Positions 54,963-64,000 of a stretch of DNA of 64,000 nucleotides are shown here, piece by piece; position 1 is the stretch's first letter, and the number at the start of each line of letters is the position of its first letter. The stretch lies in contig BCJC01000001.1 of NCBI GenBank assembly GCA_001600175.1, positions 2,899,652 to 2,963,651 of the forward strand. The letters run 5' to 3'. The position numbers and the translations under genes were made by a program. Below the pieces are notes generated by a model that was not told the DNA's origin, did no database searches, and saw nothing but the letters and a program-made list of their open reading frames with translations. This stretch comes from Erythrobasidium yunnanense (lineage: Eukaryota; Basidiomycota; Cystobasidiomycetes; Erythrobasidiales; Erythrobasidiaceae).

Positions 54963-55214
54963 TCAGCTCCTCGAGCCGTTAGAAGGGGAGAATCTCCATT
55001 GAATAGCATCGGAAGCTGCCGGGAGAAAGGCATCATGTAGTAGAAGTGATTCGTATCGCAACAGGTTGGCCAGCAGGAGTCGCATATGGAGGTCTCTGAG
55101 AATCCCGTCTTGCATTTCCTCCATCTCGAGGGCTTTTCTGCGATAGTAAGCTTGAAAGGTCCAGTCCAAAGCATAGCACGCAGTCTCTAATCTATCCGGT
55201 CCATCATCAGCCAT
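54963..55214 (-). CDS. Small helical hypothetical protein
   Basis: Frame of 83 residues, MADDGPDRLETACYALDWTF, QAYYRRKALEMEEMQDGIL, RDLHMRLLLANLLRYESLLL and ending SNGSRS. Composition is convincingly protein-like (amphipathic helices), but no family is recognised. The ATG overlaps the plus-strand ATG of NDUFA8 within the palindrome CCATGG at 55211-55216, so if both starts are used the genes overlap head to head. A larger downstream frame might add exons. Confidence 0.4.
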   Translation of the reverse strand: MADDGPDRLETACYALDWTFQAYYRRKALEMEEMQDGILRDLHMRLLLANLLRYESLLLHDAFLPAASDAIQWRFSPSNGSRS

Positions 55215-56063
55215 GGCGACACATCGAGAAGTAAAGTGAGTGAGCGGAAGAGAGAGCGAGATAGCAAAAGCCAGGCTCGAAATGCCCACGAAGATACAAG
55301 AAGGCTGACTGCAAGATGGCTATCACTTTTTAGATTCCCGGACGTCCCATACATCGACGATGCACCTCCACCCAAGTCGCAGCCTCACGTTGACGAGCTG
55401 GGAGTGACCTCGGCCCCGCTGAAAAGCGCTGCCTTCTTTATTGGAGCGCACTGCAAGGACTATAATGGTGTGTATCAAGTATCTGAGCCAGCCTGGAGCT
55501 GACGGGCATCTCCGTTTAGAGGACTTCATGCTCTGCAAGCAGGAGAACCGAGATCCTGAACACTGCTTGAAGGAGGGCAGAAGAGTCACAAGATGTGCAC
55601 AAGACTTGTTCGTACTATTCTGAACGCCTTGGCGAACGACAAGAGCTAATTGCTGGCTCCCTTTGGCTCGCAGAGTATCGAAGCTACGAACAAGCTGTCT
55701 GGCGGAGTTCGACGCACACTGGAACTGTCTGGAGCGCAATAACCAAGTATGACACAGAGAAGCTATCAACGCTTCACCTTGCTGATCTCTTCACAATCAG
55801 GAATACTATCTCTGCCGAAAACCAGAACGGACACTCAATACCTGTGTCTTCGAGAAGCTGGTATGTATCGTTTCTTTGTGCCTCTGAACGTCGATTGACA
55901 CTCGTCTTGCTCGCAGAACCTGAAGAAGGAGATCCCCGGTACGCCAGAAGGCCAGGTGCCGATACACGAGAAGAAGGTAGGTCGTATGCCGGCTTTTCTG
56001 TACCGGACAAGCTGACACTGCTTGGTTCTTCAGAGACCCATCTACAAGGCTATCCAGAAATAA
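55213..56063 (+). CDS. NDUFA8: NADH:ubiquinone oxidoreductase (complex I) subunit NDUFA8/PGIV, 19-21 kDa type
   Basis: Mitochondrial intermembrane-space side accessory subunit with twin CHCH (C-x9-C) motifs, imported by Mia40. Exon 1 (55213-55235) encodes MATHREV and splices at a GTGAGT donor to FPDVPYIDDAPPPKSQPHVD. The order is HVDELGVTSAPLKSAAFFIG, AHCKDYN, EDFMLCKQENRDPEHCLKEG, RRVTRCAQDL, then TSCLAEFDAHWNCLERNNQ, EYYLCRKPERTLNTCVFEKL and a final RPIYKAIQK. The pairs C-x9-C in the FMLC...HCL and CLAE...NCLE blocks, the EF/DFMLC and CAxDF-like sites, and the length of about 156 residues match NDUFA8 and its fungal orthologues. Six introns or so, each joined in frame. Confidence 0.9.
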
Positions 56064-56368
56064 CGGCCTTTTCTGGTCGTCGTTTGCGCTGTACTTTCGC
56101 GATGTGTACAAGCAACTATTCAGGCATTAGACAGCGCATGCGCTCTGTTCGAAAGTAGTGCTACGACAACAGCAAAGCTCTGCATCTATGATACATGACT
56201 GACGCCTGGAAACCTAAGACCCTGACAAAAGTAACATTACACAACATGTTCTACCTCTAATGCGCCTACCCCGCGATCGCAAACTCCTCTAGCACATCTA
56301 AATGGTCTCTAATTCTAGTTCCAGAAAGGAATCGTTATCGTCATTTTTGTCGTTAAAAGCGAAAGGGA

Positions 56369-59290
56369 ATTAGAGAAAAGTCTTGGAAGTCCCGGCAGAA
56401 GCGGCTCGTAAGAGACCAGCATCCGCGAGTGCCTTGACGAGGTCATAAAGGACGAAATCGCAGCCTGAAGCCGCTTGTATGGATATGCTGACGGGCAGGT
56501 ACTTGGTCGTACCCGTTATCTTGGATCTGCATAAGATCAAGACTTAAAATTTTGCAAGCAAAGAGGTAAAGACAAGACAACCCACAAGTAAGGAACCTGG
56601 CCGATAGGAAGAACGACTTCTGGCACCTGGCCAAGCTGTGATATGGAGTCTGTCGAAAAAGCCTGTCAGCTTTGCTTGCCTGTAAGGTGAATTGACAAGA
56701 TTTACATTTATTCCAGCCGTTATATACCTCATTCGGCTCCTCGTGGTAGTCGGATTTGTCTGGAAAGATGCTATTTCAGCCTTGCCCGCTTTCAGAGGCT
56801 TAACAGCCACACTCACAGTAAGGCACGCCATCATGTAGAGGGAAGATAGTAAGAGCGTTCGAGCATGAGTCCGTCGAGTTGTTATCCATCAATTCTGCCG
56901 CCACGAATTTCTGGAACTCTTCTTTTCTACCCAAATAAAACTCCCTATCTTGCTTACTTATGTTCTTGCCGTATTCCCAGTTGAATCTGACAGGAGGGTC
57001 CAAGAAAGGATGATCTCCATCGTTTGCGTACTTGTAATCTTGGATGAAATGCTTGCCGACGAGGTTGTATTGGTCGTACGCTGTGAGCAGAGACCACGCG
57101 GGCCCTACATAGTCCGCAGGAAGCATCCCGAATTTACTCTCGAACAAGCTAACGAAGTCGAGTGGTGTGCGTGTCGTGCCGAGGAGCTGTTCCAGGCCTT
57201 GTACGAAAGCTCCATATATCACGTCTGCAGCGGGATTGTGGGAGGGAAAGAAGCCTGGAGAGTGGATATTGAATGGCGTAGGAGGGTTGACGAGGTATAG
57301 CAACTTGGTAGGAAAGGAAGGATATGATTTGAAAGTCTCGTTTCCACCATAGTATGCTTTTCCGAATCTAGCAAAGTCATATGGGTCGAGCGTGACGTAG
57401 GCACTTGTGTCCATCTCTGGACTGAAAGGTAGCACGCCTGTCATATCTACAGCACCTTGACTGGGTCGGTTACCATAAACGCCATTCACGCCTGCTGGCG
57501 CTCGAACAGAGCCGCCGGTGTCGGAGCCAATGTGCATGTCGATGAAGCCGTATGCACTGGCGGCAGCACCTGTGCCACTGCTGCTCGAGCTGGGATCTTG
57601 GTAGTTGTCACCTCGGATAGAGAAAGGTACGCCATAGTCGACGCTGTTCGAGAAACGAAGCATTAGCAACATCTCCGATGTGTGGATCACAATTAGGCTA
57701 CTCACTTGTCGGAAGTGCCATATTGACCATTTGCGAATTGGGAAAGACGGGTCTTGCCAACGATGATAGCGCCAAGATAGATAAGCCTTTGGATGCAAGG
57801 GGCGGTGGAAGTCGCTGCCGGGTAGAGGGATAGCCATGCTCTGCTTCCCATACCAGTCTTGAGGCCCTTGATGTTGTAGAGGTCCTGCGTGTTCACATCC
57901 GTCAGTATATTAGGAAAGGCTTGAGAAGTGTATGAGCCCACTTTCACGGACACCCGCACACCAGCAAGTGGCTTCTCCTCCGTTTTCGTGTAGTATAGTC
58001 TCGAAGGTACGCCTATAGCAGCTACGCCCGCCGAATCTGGCAGACTCGCAGAAAGCGTCTGAAACGCATCCTCATTCTTTCCATTCGGAACTACTCCATA
58101 ATGGAATGCTCGTTCAGTATCGCTATACAGGCGCCATGCTTCGTATACAGAGACCGTGCCTGCGTTTACGGAAGCGAAGTAAGGGCCTGAAGGAAGGTCG
58201 GATGAAGTGAAAGAGGTGAGGGTGATGGCTTTAGAAGGGTGGAGATAGCGCTTCTTCGATTTGTAGCCGCCGAGAAGGAAGGTGGAATTGTGAGTGGATA
58301 GAGTCGACGATTCGATATAGGCGTTGGAGTCGGTTCCCGTGTAGGAGAGGAGGACATCTGTTTACACATCAGCACATAAACATGATGACCTGTGCGATTT
58401 AGCGTACTGTCCATAAAGGAGGGTGTCCAGACATCGTCGTTTGCAGCATAGCTAGCTCTGACTTCCGCGATGCTATTTATCAAGCTTCTCAGCTAACATC
58501 GACGCCATTCGTATGTATGACTTACTGTAGATTAGTAAAGGACTGTTCTGAAGAGGGGATGACTGTAAGAGGGAAGAGAGATCCGGCGGACCAGGCAGAC
58601 GATGTTACGGGGACAGTGAAGGCGGCCTGCAACAACGACCGTCTTAGCATGATACTGATAGTATATAGCGCGTGACCAGCTACCTTTGGCTTTCCCGGCT
58701 GTGTTGTATATCCTTTATCAGCACTTGTTTATCGACAAGTTAAGACTAAACGATAAGCTCACGACCCAGTAGTAGTTTCCATCAAGGTGTACTGTCCTGC
58801 CCAAGCTAGATAGCGAAGGACGTTGTGTTGGCTGTTCCGTGAGTGTCGTTTCTGTAATGACAGGCTTTGACAGGGCCGTTGCCAACAGCCAGGACCAAGC
58901 CTGCGTGGCAATGATACTGAAAAGAAACACAGAGGGCAGATACAGAGTCAGTATACTGATGAGATGTTACTCATATGCCTGATAATGCTCTCGAATCTCA
59001 TCTTCCTCGTTTTCGAAGAGTCTTCGAGCTTATCGAGCGAGCGAGGTCCCAGGCGCAACTCACCCTGCTGCAAATCCAAGGAGAGTGTGTATGATCCATC
59101 TCCAATTGCTGTATCTTCTCCTTTTTGCCTCTGTAATGGCTATTCCATGACTGTTCTCCTGCTTCCCCTCGAGCTCACCAGCACTGGCAGCACTGTCGAG
59201 TGTGCCGTAGTGCTGAAGGAGCAGGAGAGGCTGCTTCTCGCTGGCAATGGAGTGCTCTAGGCTGGTGTAGTACTGGGTCGCTGTACGCAT
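56369..59290 (-). CDS. Membrane-anchored amidase (amidase signature family) with vacuolar-type sorting signal
   Basis: The protein starts MRTATQYYTSLEHSIASEKQ and PLLLLQHYGTLDS. It has an acidic dileucine (E-K-Q-P-L-L) of the [DE]xxxL[LI] type, then a single hydrophobic anchor WIIHTLLGFAAG joined by an intron to IIATQAWSWLLATALS: a type II topology. The lumenal part has TVPVTSSAWSAGSLFPLTVI and NSTFLLGGYKSKKRYLHP. The amidase domain follows: VSVKDLYNIKGLKTGMGSRA (catalytic Lys), IVGKTRLSQFANGQYGTS, DPSSSSSGTGAAASAYGFID and HIGSDTGGSVRAPAGVNGVY (cis-Ser and Ser nucleophile in GGS). The C-terminus reads TKYLPVSISIQAASGCDFVL, YDLVKALADAGLL. All three catalytic residues are present. About twelve exons. 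Fungal relatives are often annotated as scytalone-dehydratase-like amidases; the substrate is unknown. Confidence 0.85.
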
Positions 59291-59893
59291 ATAATGTATA
59301 TATGCGTTTCTGTATCGGTGGGTTGAAAGCTGTAAGCCAAGTCTTGAAATCCAATTCAACACTTTTCAGACCTTTCTCCTAATTGTCTAATGATGCCTAG
59401 CGGGCCTCCTTATCGCGGGCTGCTTACGCATGCTTATCCCACCCCTTATCGTGAGGGGTAAAAACGCGATCGAGAGACAAGCGCGTACATTAGTCAGCAG
59501 CACTAAGGCACTGATAAACAGATAAGAGCAGGCACTAGGATGTACGTCAGGCAGTAAGTTGTGATAGATAGCCGAGGTTTCGATAGCGCAATGATCGCCA
59601 TTCGAGTATTGCACCTTTGAGAGCCGTGTACCCTCGAAGGAAAGGCGAAAGATGTCCTTTTCGTACGAGCAAGTCAACATTTGCAGCAGACACACTTTTA
59701 GCTTGTCAGACAATGTCAGTTCTGCATACTCGCGTAGGCTGTTGAGGACGAATCCTTCTCTGTACCTTGTACCTTCTTCGGCTTCCGGCCTTGTTGCATC
59801 CGGCATAACATACACTGCTTCTTCCTCTTACACCCACTGCGACTTTCCGTTGCTCAACACACATTGGACAGTACAACCTAACCTGTCATCGCC
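59291..59893. other. Divergent intergenic region, amidase and thioesterase promoters
   Basis: 603 bases. A 142-codon minus frame (59815-59387) and an 81-codon plus frame lie here; neither shows a domain. No RNA gene was seen. Confidence 0.4.
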
Positions 59894-60657
59894 ATGAAGC
59901 ACACCGCCAACGAGATTGCACGAAAGCAGGTCGAGGTGCATGCACGTTTAGGATAGGCAGAGCTGGTGAAATATAGCTAACCCAGCTACAGAACACGCTA
60001 TACGCTCTCGGACAATCATACAATGGCGAGATAGTCCAGCGACTACGACTGGTCAACGTCGACCTACAAAATGTCGACCTGGACAACGACAACGAGTTGC
60101 GGCCGCAGAAGGGCAAGGCGAGAGCTACAGTGTCTGTAGAGATAGAAGTCACTAGCGACATGTGCAATATGGGACAGAATATGCATGGCGGATGCACAGC
60201 TTTCTTACTAGATGTGTAAGTCTGGCTGTCGCAGTTGCTCCATGAGGCAGCAGGAATCCCGCTGATACTCTACCACAGAGTATCATCTATGCCTCTGATA
60301 GCTCTGGGCAATTCAGACCACTGGCAGCGTTCCGGCGTCTCGCAGAACTTCAATGTCTTCTTTCTCGCCCCAGTGCCCGATGGTACGAAGTTGCGGTACG
60401 GTGTTCCTGATCATGGTAGACGTACTCTCACTGATATAAGATACTGCAGTATCGTCACGTCCGCCGTGTCTTTCGGGTTACGGAGTGCCGGTAAGCTCGC
60501 TTCCTCTATACTCGCTTTGTCGATGTAGCTAATGCAACATTCGCAGTGACCGACTGCCAGTTCTTCGATAGGATATCAGGCCGCTTGCTAGCAACTGGAC
60601 ATCATACGAAAGTCGATGTACCTTCCGGGGCGGCCAAGGCGAAGAGCAAGTTGTGAG
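59894..60657 (+). CDS. Hotdog-fold acyl-CoA thioesterase (PaaI/ACOT13-like)
   Basis: Five or so exons from MKHTANEIARKQ, then LQNTLYALGQSYNGEIVQRL, RATVSVEIEVTSDMCNMGQN, MHGGCTAFLLDV spliced to VSSMPLIALGNSDHWQRSG, VSQNFNVFFLAPVPDGTKLR and, after the last intron, VTDCQFFDRISGRLLATGHH, ending KSKL. The HGG in NMHGGCTAFLLD is the family signature, followed by the long hotdog helix; the SQNFNVFFLAPVPDG segment matches the (S)x(x)(L)x(V)x(Y/F)(L)xPxxxG strand of PaaI/ACOT13. These hydrolyse acyl-CoA. The ending S-K-L (AKSKL) is a consensus peroxisomal targeting signal type 1, which predicts a peroxisomal location. Confidence 0.85.
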
Positions 60658-60807
60658 CTGGCGTAGATCGCGACCATCTGGATGTCGAGTATTTTAGAGT
60701 AGTGTAGTCTCGAGAATGTGTTTCAATGCATTCTTGTATCGAGAAAAGGGGTCCGTTCAACCAGCCTGGACTTATCGCAACTTGTCTTCGCTTCCATTTC
60801 TTGCGCC

Positions 60808-62681
60808 ATGGGCGGACCACAACTCGCTGCAGGCAGCGTGTTCACTAGACTGGTGCAACCGAGCTCGTCGTGCTGCTCTCTATGTCTTGCTGATCATCGT
60901 ATCTCGCTAACAGGGTGAATTCGAGCTAGCTGTGAATGCCTATGTTCGCAATGACGGTCATCGATATGCAAAGAAGAAAGAAGGCAACACCGTCAGTATA
61001 GTCTGCAAGTCGCGCGACTGTCAAGCTTCGTTCACGGCTATCAAGAATGTCTCGGAAACCGATGGATCAAGCTGGCGCGTTGTCAGCGTAAACAGACAGC
61101 ATACATGCTCTTCGTCTATACCATCCTCATCAATCTCAGCGGTGCGAGCAAGTCAGCAGCAAATGACGTTCATGCCCACCCCAAGCGATTCCGACCGTTC
61201 TTCGGAGGGCTCTATTGCGTCGTCAAGCGCGCACGTAGCATCACTGTTGACGAGAAAGAAGGACACGCCTCAAGCTTCGTCTGTCAAAGGCAAGGCCAGG
61301 GAAATTGCGCTTTCAGAATCTCTTCCAGTTGTCACGCCCAAATCCAGTTTCGAGACATCTACCTCTTCTGCAAGAAAGAGTGCACCGAGAGTCTCTTTCC
61401 CAGCTTCGCCTGCGACCATCGTCATTCTGCAGTGCAAAGGGTGCGAAGATAGGGGAGTCCTATGTTCTGGAAAACCTGCCGAGAATAGACAGTGCGCGGA
61501 ATGCATACACCACAACTCATATTCGGGGAAACGACACATTTCATGTGGAATTGCGAGCAAGCCAAGGAGAATCGAGCCGGTCCTGGATGAGACCACCTCG
61601 GACGTGGAAGAGGAGGCACGAGAAGAGGAGGAGGAGCTTGAGCCATCTAAATTACAGAGAAGCTCTACTTCGCGCTCTGATGCGGCAAACAGGAAAATTC
61701 CGAGTTTGGACCATCTATTTGACAAGGTAGGTCTTCACGATAAGGAGATTCAGGCCGGAAATAGCTGAACGTACTCTCCGCATTCAGGACATGCCCTCTG
61801 TTCAGGCGGCCTCGCCGCGCAAACGTAAACAGCGGCCTCCGTCGCCATCTCCGAGTTCCGAGTCTTTCGTCTCATCAAGTACGACATCGCGTAGCGCCCG
61901 CTCTCTGCATGGCGATGACTCCTATGCTGCTTCGGATGCTAGTAGCACTAGTGTATACGTGAAAAAGGAGGACGATGAGCCTGTATACCCGAGCAAGAAA
62001 CAGAAGGTGTCGGAAACCAAGTCAACTCCGATACGGCATAGTCCGAGATTTGCAAGAAAGACATCTGCACCCAGAAGTACACCAAGGGTAAAGCTAGAAG
62101 ATACCACACCCTTGCGAAGGGTTGCGAGCAGAGAGCAGCCCGTCGCTTCCGACGAGCGGATCCTGCAATCCCAAAGGAGATCTGCAGACAGTCGCAGCTC
62201 CTCGCCAAGCATCGAAGTATGTGCGAAATCATCCGCCATCAGCCCCCTATCCAGCTTGAAGCGCAAGCTTTCTCGCAATACACCAGTCTCGCTCGATCCA
62301 GCAGTGAACGAAGAGAACAGTCAATCTCCCTCATACACACGCTCTATCCGACAAAGCAGCAAGAAGAAAGCTATTCCAGCATGGGCAGCTGAGGTCGACG
62401 ATGATGCACCCATGAAAGCTCCTCAAATCGTTGGTAGACGGCTATCTAGCATCCCAGGATTTCCACCTCGGGTTCTTTTGCGCTTTCAGGCTTTAAAGGT
62501 CGAGACGCTGGAAGACCTGAGCGGTAGAGGCGTTCTAGCGCAGGATCATAAGGATCTCATCAAGTTTTTGGCGAGAGCTCCAGAGCAGAAGCCTCTGCAA
62601 GATGGCAAGGTAGAAGCATTCGATGAGATTGAAGCCTGGCTAGCTGAGCGAAGACTGGCAGAGGCAATGGCTGCGATTTGA
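60808..62681 (+). CDS. Protein with FAR1/MULE-like DNA-binding domain and zinc-cluster-like motif
   Basis: Exons 60808-60837, 60914-61726 and 61788-62681 give about 578 residues. Near the N-terminus, GEFELAVNAYVRNDGHRYAK, then VSIVCKSRDCQASF, WRVVSVNRQHTC is the WRKY-GCM1-type fold found in MULE transposases and FAR1/FHY3 factors (C-x4-C, then H-x-C). At about residue 180 a second motif reads CKGCEDRGVLC, C-x9-C-x2-C and a final HISC, six cysteines in a Zn2Cys6-like spacing (C-x2-C-x6-C-x9-C-x2-C-x13-C). The rest is Ser/Lys-rich and disordered (KRKQRPPSPSPSSESFVSSS), with a short folded end: RRLSSIPGFPPRVLLRFQAL, VETLEDLSGRGVLAQ. No transposase catalytic domain is present, so a domesticated transcription or chromatin factor is likely. 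The tiny first exon is inferred from splice phase. Confidence 0.7.
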
Positions 62682-63064
62682 TCTGGCTCTGCCTGTGTTG
62701 TTCAGGCGCTGGACGCCCAGATCGTCTTGGAAGGAACAGACGGCAGGACGTGTTCTGGCCTATCTATATTGTTCCTCTTATAAAACCTTTGTTGGATAAG
62801 ATGCAGAATGTGTTAGAAACTTCGCGATTGCATTCTCAAGCTCTCACCCATCAATCACGCTGATCTCTCAAGGCCAGTCGGCTGGAACTTGAATGATTCT
62901 GATCCATCATCAACATCACAACAAGCTCCTCTCCTCTAGCCAGCTTCGTATCGCAAATCTGGTCAATCTGAGACACGCGCCGAGAGGGCGTTTCAGCCCG
63001 GCCGTTGGGACCAAATCTGTGACAGCGTCTGACATTCGACGTCAATTGCTGACGGCTGCCATCA
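62682..63064. other. Intergenic between two plus-strand genes
   Basis: 383 bases. A 62-codon frame at 62893-63081 could be a 5' exon of the next gene, but the ATG at 63065 already gives a good start. Nothing else is seen. Confidence 0.35.
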
Positions 63065-64000
63065 ATGCTGCAAAGTTCTAGCAGTGGATCCTTCACTCCT
63101 CGTCCCAAACCACCGCGAACTCGCTCAAACCAGCTGGCCAATTCGACTGGCAATAAACATTCTGGGCAAATTGCAGCAAATGATAGAGGCAAGGCCGGCG
63201 ATCATATTCAAGATGTTCTCCGATATGTGCAGCAGCAGACGTCTATGATGATCCCGGAAACTCCACCTTATACGCCAGAACTGCTTTCGAGCGAGCTGTG
63301 TCACGCTCAGGAGGAAGAGGTTACAACGTTTCGCACGCCTCAAGAGCTGGAGGAACTGCTCATACAAGCACAGCGTACGATACAAGACCGCGAACGAGGT
63401 GGGGCAACATTCTTGACAATCCTGTGATGACGGTCTCACGTGCTTCTACTTCTGCGCAGACTTGGGACTTGCTGCATCCATAGGCAAGACGCTCTTGGAG
63501 AACAACACGGCCTTGCGATCCAGGCAAACTGCCTTCCTGCAGCGAGTCGTGTCACCTGCCAAGAACGCTGTCTCGGCGAAGCAAAGAGAGGGAGAAGTTC
63601 TGGAGCATCTCCAGATACCTCTATATGGTGCCAAAGGAGAGTTTATAGAAGCCCTACCGCCTCGAAGTCCTCGAAACTCCTTGATATTGCAAAGGCGGCA
63701 TCGACAGACTAGTAATCCTGAAGAAGCATGGACAGACGAGGAAGAGGAGGACAACTCAACAATTTATCCTGCAACTGCTCCGACATATACAGAGAAGGGC
63801 GGATTCTTTGATGCCAGATCTCCAACGAAGAAACGCAACTCTGCTGGTCATACTCGCCAAGTTTCCACTTCCAGCACAGCATCTTACGCTTCAGGCAAGG
63901 GTTATTCGCCGAACAAGGTCTCAAAGTCTGCATCGGAGCGTCAGCTCGCCATAACGCTACAATTGCAAGAACAGCATGAAGCGCTTGCGAGCCAGAATGC
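63065..64000 (+). CDS. Coiled-coil protein with a CC1-box-like motif (3' end outside window)
   Basis: The ATG at 63065 opens MLQSSSSGSFTPRPKPPRTR, followed by PETPPYTPELLSSELCHAQE, then TPQELEELLIQAQRTIQDRE. An intron after RERG (GTGGGG donor, CGCAG acceptor) leads to DLGLAASIGKTLLENNTALR. This fits the CC1 box (A-A-x-x-G with flanking D-L and L-L, then heptads) by which BICD, TRAK/HAP1 and Spindly adaptors bind the dynein light intermediate chain. It continues RQTAFLQRVVSPAKNAVSAK, LEHLQIPLYGAKGEFIEALP, an acidic patch DEEEEDNSTIYP, a Ser-rich part (RQVSTSSTASYASGKGY), and LAITLQLQEQHEALASQN, probably the start of a longer coiled coil cut by the window end. No named fungal orthologue is recognised. 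Confidence 0.6.

Noticed and set aside
1-64000. Mobile elements, LTRs, CRISPR arrays, tRNA and rRNA genes
   Set aside because: Read for terminal repeats, reverse transcriptase or transposase motifs, regular short repeats and tRNA box B sequences. Nothing reached a level I could support; the MULE-like domain at 60.9 kb has no transposase core or flanking inverted repeats that I can see.

Overview
The window looks like a compact nuclear segment of a filamentous or dimorphic fungus, most likely a basidiomycete. Almost every gene is cut by several short introns (about 45-75 bases, GT...AG, often with a CTAAC-like branch site). Genes lie on both strands with intergenic gaps of roughly 80-900 bases, and the recognisable proteins are fungal: a Dsc2/UBAC2-type rhomboid, Ipi1, Ale1, LAT amino-acid permeases, a TDT transporter, and carboxypeptidase S10. 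I see no rRNA, tRNA, CRISPR array, LTR element or complete DNA transposon. Exon limits were read by eye from frames and splice signals, so small exons and 5' ends are the least certain parts.

Region 1 (1-11.3 kb) is a head-to-tail, plus-strand array of eight BTB/T1 (KCTD-like) genes, each about 0.6-0.8 kb and with starts about 1.05 kb apart in the right half. In the left half the BTB copies alternate with two members of a second, unrecognised family, so a BTB+unknown pair of about 2.6 kb seems to have duplicated. Two of the eight BTB copies (2 and 5) carry a reading-frame break. This is the most unusual part of the window: a local gene family with duplication, tail divergence and decay.

Region 2 (11.3-20.6 kb, minus strand) holds a secreted FAD enzyme of the prenylcysteine oxidase family, a serine carboxypeptidase, an ABC half-transporter with a large acidic insert in its ATPase domain, and an alpha/beta hydrolase of the homoserine acetyltransferase-like type. 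A gene-poor stretch follows (20.6-23.4 kb) with two uncertain cysteine-rich ORFs that share an H-x-CCGG...C-x2-C pattern. Region 3 (23.4-29.4 kb) has two adjacent genes with an interferon-induced 6-16 (IFI6/IFI27)-like hydrophobic domain, one with a signal peptide, then two tandem aquaporins whose two pore motifs read NPN and NTA instead of NPA.

Region 4 (30.2-33.0 kb) contains the PP4 phosphatase catalytic subunit and a Dsc2/UBAC2-like ER membrane protein with a C-terminal CUE domain. Region 5 (33.3-44.1 kb) is rich in transporters: an MFS drug/polyamine-type carrier, a TDT-family anion transporter (one frame conflict), and two LAT-type amino-acid permeases flanking a Gfo/Idh/MocA oxidoreductase. 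It could be a small uptake-and-catabolism cluster.

Region 6 (44.2-64 kb) is mostly housekeeping: Ipi1 (ribosome biogenesis), a U1-type zinc finger plus RING protein, the MBOAT lysophospholipid acyltransferase Ale1, a TB2/DP1/HVA22 protein with a long basic tail, a small ubiquitin-like protein, two arginine/serine-rich proteins, complex I subunit NDUFA8, and a membrane-anchored amidase with a dileucine sorting signal. After these come a hotdog thioesterase, a protein combining a FAR1/MULE-like DNA-binding domain with a zinc-cluster-like cysteine motif, and a coiled-coil protein with a dynein-adaptor CC1-box-like motif that runs off the end.
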